Positions 7,372 to 11,708 of a DNA stretch of 11,708 nt are shown piece after piece. How positions within the stretch are numbered: the stretch's first letter is position 1; each line of letters starts with the position of its first letter. Source of the stretch: Glaciecola sp. UBA983. GTDB taxonomy: Bacteria > Pseudomonadota > Gammaproteobacteria > Enterobacterales > Alteromonadaceae. A model generated the notes under the pieces. It was not told where the DNA came from. It saw only the letters and a program-made list of their open reading frames with translations, and did not search any database. Made by a program: the position numbers and the translations under genes. Location: contig DBBN01000099.1 of NCBI GenBank assembly GCA_002292215.1, forward strand, positions 1 through 11,708, in the 5' to 3' direction.

Positions 7372-8373
7372 ATGTATTCTACTCCTCCTGCCGTTGGTCA
7401 TGTTCAGCACATAACTGAAAATGTATTATGGTGTCGGATGCCGTTACCTTTGGCACTAGATCATATTAACGTCTATCTAGTTAGGGATAATCATGGCTGG
7501 GCAATTATTGATTGTGGGATGGCAACGAGTGAGACGATTGCGGCATGGACATCGATTATTGAGCAATTAGACGGGCCGATTACGCGAGTCATTGTTACGC
7601 ACATGCATCCTGATCATATCGGGTGCGCTGGCTATTTGACACAAACCTATCGCGTCGATTTGTACATGGCACAGACCGAGTATTATGCTGCGAGAGCATT
7701 ATACGCCGGCAATCAAGGTGCGGATAATTGGCAGGATCGTCGCTATTATCGAGCAGCAGGCTTTTCCCCTGAACAGGTTACTCTGTTTACTCAAGGGAAA
7801 GGAGGATTTGGCAAGGTTGTCTCTCCGCTACCTTTGAGCTTTGTTCGATTAGTACCCGGTGAAACTTTACTTATAGGCCAATCTTCATGGCAATTAATAC
7901 TTGGACTTGGTCATTCTCCAGAGCATATTAGCTTATTTAACCCTGAATTTGATATATGTATTGGGGGGGATCAAGTGTTACCCAAAATCACACCCAATAT
8001 AGGTGCTTATAGTACTCAACCTCAATCTAATCCTTTATATTATTACTTACACACGTTAGAACAATTTGCACAGTTACCACAATCGACGTTACTGTTGCCA
8101 TCGCACAAAAATCCGATTAGGGATATTCCTAACAGGGTAGCTGAGATTATTCATCATCATCACATCCATCTTGATAACTTAATGCAAGCTTGTCTTTCTC
8201 AACAAACCGTGGTGAGTTTATTACCCGTTATGTTTCAACGCCAATTAGGCAAACATCAAATGTTCTTTGCTGTTGCAGAATGCCTAGCGCACCTAAATTA
8301 CTTACTTGAGCAAGATAAGTTAACTTGCGTAAAAGATAATTATGGAGTCAATCAATATCAAACTAAGCCTTAA
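7372..8373 (+). CDS. Metallo-beta-lactamase-fold hydrolase
   Basis: A 333-residue cytosolic hydrolase of the MBL superfamily with all dinuclear metal ligands in place: HMHPDH (77-82; His77, His79, Asp81, His82), His181 in GHSPEH, Asp200 in GGD and His245 in PSHK. Its length and C-terminal part (about 250-333, with the cluster HHHHIH at 261-266) fit the glyoxalase II/LACTB2-like group with a C-terminal helical or winged-helix extension. That group cleaves thioesters, lactones, phosphodiesters or RNA, so substrate cannot be fixed. No signal peptide is seen. Only 8 bases separate its ATG from the halogenase stop, and its AAGG overlaps that stop codon, implying translational coupling and a linked job. 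Processing of a halogenase product or an ester of the imported ligand is possible but inferred. Confidence 0.88.
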   Translation: MYSTPPAVGHVQHITENVLWCRMPLPLALDHINVYLVRDNHGWAIIDCGMATSETIAAWTSIIEQLDGPITRVIVTHMHPDHIGCAGYLTQTYRVDLYMAQTEYYAARALYAGNQGADNWQDRRYYRAAGFSPEQVTLFTQGKGGFGKVVSPLPLSFVRLVPGETLLIGQSSWQLILGLGHSPEHISLFNPEFDICIGGDQVLPKITPNIGAYSTQPQSNPLYYYLHTLEQFAQLPQSTLLLPSHKNPIRDIPNRVAEIIHHHHIHLDNLMQACLSQQTVVSLLPVMFQRQLGKHQMFFAVAECLAHLNYLLEQDKLTCVKDNYGVNQYQTKP

Positions 8374-8478
8374 GTAATACTTGTAGAGTGTCGATAGTAT
8401 TTGTTATCAGATTCGTAAAAAGATGTAGTACATCAACCCATGAATCAGACAGTCTATAGCAATTACTAATTACAAACT

Positions 8479-8493
8479 AAGGTGTTTATTATG
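8479..8493 (+). promoter_or_regulatory. Ribosome binding site that decides the chemoreceptor start
   Basis: AAGG (8479-8482) lies 8 bases before ATG 8491, ideal spacing. A longer reading from GTG 8482 would start inside this AAGG and have no Shine-Dalgarno of its own. The ATG start also gives the Aer-like N terminus MRLNEPVTQREY. Confidence 0.75.
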
Positions 8494-10077
8494 CGATTGA
8501 ATGAACCAGTGACTCAACGTGAGTATCGATTTGAGCATACTGAGAGACTCATCTCAGCGACAGATAAGCATGGAAGAATTACTCACTGCAATGATGCATT
8601 TCAACGAGTCAGCGGCTATGAAAGAGAAGATTTAATTGGTCAACCGCATAATTTAATTCGTCATCCTGATATGCCTTCTCCGGTATTTAAAGAAATGTGG
8701 GATACGTTAAAAGCTGGAAAAATTTGGATGGGATTGGTGAAAAATCGTCGGGCTGATGGCGATCATTATTGGGTGTCTGCTTTTGTCACTCCAGTTCATG
8801 AAAACGGAACATTAATTGGTTACGAATCGGTACGAGTTACTGCTACCGAAGATGAAAAAAAACGAGCCACAGAAATATACGCCAAACTTCGAGCAGGCAA
8901 GCCCGCTATTAGCTTTACCCAAAAATGTTTAAATTTTATGAGTAGTTACCTGCCTTTTTTACTTATTGGTGGAACAGCATTAGGTATTGACCTGTTCTTT
9001 GGCCAATTTTTGCTTGGATTAATGGCATTTGGTGCTGTTGTTTTATCCGGTGTATTTTCTAATATTAAACGTGAAAAAGAATGGCAAGAAATAATTGATC
9101 AAAGTCCGGATTCTTATAGCAATGAATTAGTCGCTCAGACATATTTCCCTGATTCAGGTAAAAAAGCACGGGCTAAATTAGTCTTATTGTGTGAATTATC
9201 ACGCTGTCGTACAGCCTTAGCTCGGATCTCTGATGCGGCTCAAGAGCTTGATAATATTGCCGACTCTACTCAACTTCAAGCCGAAGTAACAAGCTCGGCA
9301 GCTGTGCAACAAAATCAAAGCACACAACAAATTGCTTCAGCAATTACGCAAATGAGTGCAGCCATCCAAGAAGTTGCTGAGCGCGTGGAATCTAACGCGC
9401 AAAATTCCAAACAAGCGTATCAAAATGTTAATTCTGGTAATGATCGTGCTAAAGAAGCATTAGATACAATTAATTTATTGAATGATGCGGTAGAATCAAT
9501 TACTTCTACTGTCGGTGAGCTGGCCGAATCAACGGGTCAAATAGGTCAAGCAGCGAATATTATTTCTACTATTGCTGAACAAACTAATTTATTAGCACTT
9601 AACGCAGCCATTGAAGCTGCACGTGCTGGTGAACAAGGGCGAGGCTTTAGCGTTGTTGCTGATGAGGTTCGGTCTTTAGCATTAAAGACACATGAATCCA
9701 CGGATCATATTCATCAAATTATTCAGACGTTAACCAGTCGCTCTGAACGCGCAGTTTCGGTGTCTCGAGATGGTAAAGCTTCAGCTGAACAAGGTGTCGC
9801 TATAGTCGAAAAAACGCGTGATGCATTAGCGGAAATAAACCAAGCAGTGAGTATGATTTCAAATATGACGATTGAGATGTCATCCTCGGTCGAAGAGCAA
9901 AGTAATGTTGCTGAACATATCAATGAACAGATCGTAGGGATAGCTGATGGTGCAATGGAAACTAAAAGTGCATCAGAAAAAGCCTTAGCAGCAAGTAAGA
10001 CATTAAAAGAAACCATTACGATGGTTAATTCTGTTATCGACCGTTTTCAAACTTCAGGGAAAACATCAATTAACTAA
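8491..10077 (+). CDS. Aer-like PAS-containing methyl-accepting chemotaxis protein (energy taxis)
   Basis: A 528-residue inner-membrane chemoreceptor resembling Aer, which senses redox state through FAD in a cytoplasmic PAS domain and signals through CheW-CheA. The PAS domain (about 15-115) keeps GQPHNLIRHPDMP (50-62) and KNRRADGDHYW (84-94), segments of Aer that hold FAD contacts such as the Arg-His-Pro-Asp run. Two hydrophobic stretches at about 152-192 form a membrane hairpin without a periplasmic domain, followed by a HAMP-like linker. The coiled-coil signalling domain (about 250-515) has the conserved tip IAEQTNLLALNAAIEAARAGEQGRGF (split here at 361-386) and VVADEVR. There is no NWETF-like CheR/CheB tether at the C terminus. 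It lies 117 bases past the MBL gene in the same direction; no strong terminator intervenes, so co-transcription is possible but unproven. Confidence 0.93.
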   Translation: MRLNEPVTQREYRFEHTERLISATDKHGRITHCNDAFQRVSGYEREDLIGQPHNLIRHPDMPSPVFKEMWDTLKAGKIWMGLVKNRRADGDHYWVSAFVTPVHENGTLIGYESVRVTATEDEKKRATEIYAKLRAGKPAISFTQKCLNFMSSYLPFLLIGGTALGIDLFFGQFLLGLMAFGAVVLSGVFSNIKREKEWQEIIDQSPDSYSNELVAQTYFPDSGKKARAKLVLLCELSRCRTALARISDAAQELDNIADSTQLQAEVTSSAAVQQNQSTQQIASAITQMSAAIQEVAERVESNAQNSKQAYQNVNSGNDRAKEALDTINLLNDAVESITSTVGELAESTGQIGQAANIISTIAEQTNLLALNAAIEAARAGEQGRGFSVVADEVRSLALKTHESTDHIHQIIQTLTSRSERAVSVSRDGKASAEQGVAIVEKTRDALAEINQAVSMISNMTIEMSSSVEEQSNVAEHINEQIVGIADGAMETKSASEKALAASKTLKETITMVNSVIDRFQTSGKTSIN

Positions 10078-10090
10078 TCAATATGTTATA

Positions 10091-10124
10091 TCTCTATGTA
10101 AGTGATTTCTCACCTGCATAGAGA
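10091..10124 (+). terminator. Stable hairpin after the chemoreceptor, possible terminator
   Basis: TCTCTATGTAAGTGA (10091-10105) pairs with TCACCTGCATAGAGA (10110-10124) over 15 positions, with one A-C mismatch and one T-G wobble, around the loop TTTC. It begins 14 bases after the chemoreceptor stop. The sequence after it (CTTCTAGTAAC) is not a proper T-run, so it may protect the 3' end or work as a weak terminator. Confidence 0.5.
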
Positions 10125-10212
10125 CTTCTAGTAACAATTAACATAGTTTTAATTCAACCTTTTCTCGATTATTGTCTATATTTACTACATAGATCTAATT
10201 AGAGTCAGTAAT

Positions 10213-11708
10213 GTGAACCCAAATCGTAGTATTACTATATTCGTTTTTTTGTTTTTTCTAGTGTGTTCAATTTCAGCACTTTTTATTTATTTTGAATTAC
10301 AAAGCAAATTAACTAACATTGAAAATCAGATAGAGTTGCACAACGAAGTGTTTGTGCAACTGCAAAGTGATCTTATTCATATCCAAGGTTCACTCGGGTT
10401 TGGTGGTCTAACTAGTCACCTCAAAAACTTTCAAATCAATCAACAAATCACCGATCTATTTAAAGCTCAATCAGCCTTGCTTGATGCTAAACAATACCTT
10501 TCAGCAATCCGTGTGCGGCTAGATTCTAATGTAAAGTATGAAAGCTATTTGGTGGATTTGGAAACCGTGTTAAACATCTATGAAGCTCAATTTGCAACAT
10601 TAAACAGAATCACTGATGTTGAAAAACTATTGGTAATCGAGGACATGCAAACGATTGATGATGATGTTGCGATTGATGCAATTGCGGGTTTAGAGTTGGC
10701 GTTTGTTGATACTCTGAATACACAAAACGCAGCAAATCATGCTGCAGTTAAGAGCTTATCCAATTTCTTATCGACTATTTTAGGTGTCTTTTTACCTTTA
10801 CTCATTTCTGTAGGTTGTGTTTTTATCTTTATTTATTTAAAAGTAAATGATTATTACACTGAATTAACGGCTGTTATGCGGGGCTCCAATGACGCAATAA
10901 TAGTGTCAAACGAAGATGGTAAAATTGTGCGTTTTAATAAAGTCGCGCAAACGTTGTTTGGTTATACTCACAAAGAATTTGGTGAGCTCTATATTGAAGA
11001 TTTAGTAAATCCAAATGAGAAAGCCCATCATAAAAACCTACGCTCCGGTTATATCGTCAATGTGTTAAAACCCAAGTTTGATAAAAACATCAAAGGCGAC
11101 AACGTGTTAGTAAAGATGAATCATGGTTCATTTTTAGGAGCAAAAAAATCTGGCGAGCTAATACCGATCAATATTAACTTAACCGGTTATAAAATTAACG
11201 GAAAGATCCATCTATTAGCGTCTCTTAAAGACCAAACTTACATTCGTAAATTGGAATACAAAACCCAAATAGAGCCGTTTACCAATTTAGCGAATAAAGA
11301 AACAATCAAGCAATCGTTAAGTACTGAAATAGAACGCTCACGTCGCCATGAACATTCACTATCGATTATCTTTATTGATATTGATCACTTTAAGACCATT
11401 AACGATAAGCACGGTCACCAAATCGGTGATGAGGTTATCAAAGCCTTATCTGACTGTATAGCAGAACGGGTTCGGGATTCAGATGTGTTGGGACGTTTTG
11501 GTGGTGATGAATTTATCATTATTTGTCCAGAATGTACCGGTTATCAAGCGGCAGTCATTGCTGAGCAAATCCGGAAAAATATCAGCAAACTAAACATCCA
11601 TGATTTAGACATTACCATTTCGCTTGGTATCACCGAGTGTCAAAATCAAGATACGGTGAAGACATTGCTCGGTCGTGCCGATCGAGCGCTATACGAAGCC
11701 AAAGAAAA
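10213..11708 (+). CDS. Membrane PAS-GGDEF diguanylate cyclase, truncated by the window edge
   Basis: An open frame of at least 498 residues that runs off the right end. It would make cyclic di-GMP from two GTP. Residues 7-26 are a first membrane segment; about 30-183 form a periplasmic sensor with GSLGFGGLTSHLKNF (59-73), a variant of the GYGGxIHxFKN signature known from sensors of marine gammaproteobacteria. A second membrane segment spans about 184-208, then a PAS domain about 218-340. The GGDEF domain has FIDIDHFKTIND (387-398) and an intact GGDEF (430-434). RDSD (421-424), five residues before it, matches the RxxD inhibitory site, so product feedback is likely. The last residues fall in the C-terminal ADxALYxAK motif, so the domain is almost complete. 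An EAL domain beyond cannot be excluded. The start is GTG 10213: no ATG lies in frame after the stop at 10150, and AGAG at 10201-10204 is a weak ribosome site. Confidence 0.9.
   Translation, partial: MNPNRSITIFVFLFFLVCSISALFIYFELQSKLTNIENQIELHNEVFVQLQSDLIHIQGSLGFGGLTSHLKNFQINQQITDLFKAQSALLDAKQYLSAIRVRLDSNVKYESYLVDLETVLNIYEAQFATLNRITDVEKLLVIEDMQTIDDDVAIDAIAGLELAFVDTLNTQNAANHAAVKSLSNFLSTILGVFLPLLISVGCVFIFIYLKVNDYYTELTAVMRGSNDAIIVSNEDGKIVRFNKVAQTLFGYTHKEFGELYIEDLVNPNEKAHHKNLRSGYIVNVLKPKFDKNIKGDNVLVKMNHGSFLGAKKSGELIPININLTGYKINGKIHLLASLKDQTYIRKLEYKTQIEPFTNLANKETIKQSLSTEIERSRRHEHSLSIIFIDIDHFKTINDKHGHQIGDEVIKALSDCIAERVRDSDVLGRFGGDEFIIICPECTGYQAAVIAEQIRKNISKLNIHDLDITISLGITECQNQDTVKTLLGRADRALYEAKE

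Noticed and set aside
8152..8169. Histidine cluster HHHHIH in the MBL hydrolase as an extra metal site or tag
   Set aside because: It lies where the glyoxalase II/LACTB2-like group has a helix starting the C-terminal extension, and the full metal site is already present elsewhere.
8376..8434. Hairpins between the MBL and chemoreceptor genes (AATACT/AGTATT, and GATGTA/TACATC)
   Set aside because: Stems of six bases, one with a 14-base loop and one with a one-base centre, and no T-run after them; common by chance in AT-rich DNA.
8482..8490. GTG start for the chemoreceptor, three codons upstream of ATG 8491
   Set aside because: The GTG overlaps the AAGG that serves as the ribosome site for ATG 8491, and the Aer-like N terminus begins at that ATG.
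9723..10016. Minus-strand open frame opposite the chemoreceptor signalling domain
   Set aside because: Fully antisense to a well conserved coiled-coil coding region; no domain and no ribosome site that convinced me.

Overview
The window looks like chromosomal DNA of a marine-type gammaproteobacterium, probably of the Alteromonadales or a related group (Shewanella, Colwellia and Moritella relatives). The grounds are low GC, a fused peroxiredoxin-glutaredoxin, a large TonB-dependent receptor of the Xanthomonas/Caulobacter type next to tryptophan-halogenase-like flavoproteins, an Aer-type PAS chemoreceptor, and a membrane diguanylate cyclase. Genus is inferred from gene content and style only; no marker gene is present. 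No tRNA, rRNA, CRISPR array, transposase or integrase was seen.

Layout. Positions 1-172 hold no gene I can support. A peroxiredoxin-glutaredoxin hybrid lies on the minus strand (212-952), with a hairpin terminator beyond its stop and a good sigma70-type promoter covered by two tandem inverted repeats. A 359-base divergent spacer (953-1311) separates it from a 977-residue TonB-dependent receptor on the plus strand (1312-4245). That spacer also carries palindromes and an SD-to-start CA repeat in front of the receptor. The receptor ends in a strong intrinsic terminator. After a 15-bp leader hairpin come three tightly spaced genes: two divergent flavin-dependent halogenase paralogues (4368-5858, 5888-7363) and a metallo-beta-lactamase-fold hydrolase (7372-8373). 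Next are an Aer-like energy-taxis receptor (8491-10077) and, running off the right edge, a PAS-GGDEF diguanylate cyclase (from 10213) that starts with GTG.

How the genes may work together. Receptor plus halogenase neighbours is a known association: FAD-dependent halogenases BrvH of Brevundimonas and those of Xanthomonas campestris were described next to TonB-dependent receptors. My inference is a small uptake-and-modification locus. The receptor would import an unknown ligand, two flavoenzymes that may have diverged in substrate would oxidise or halogenate it or an indole-like compound, and the zinc hydrolase would cleave a product or ester/thioester/lactone. No flavin reductase, transport ATPase, glycoside hydrolase, SapC or cupin gene is visible here, so the substrate stays unknown. 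The chemoreceptor and the cyclase link the area to motility and c-di-GMP signalling but need not belong to the same unit.

Most notable for follow-up: the receptor-halogenase-halogenase-MBL arrangement with altered halide-site motifs, the operator-like repeats in both divergent promoters, and a cysteine-bracketed calcium-type loop in the receptor.
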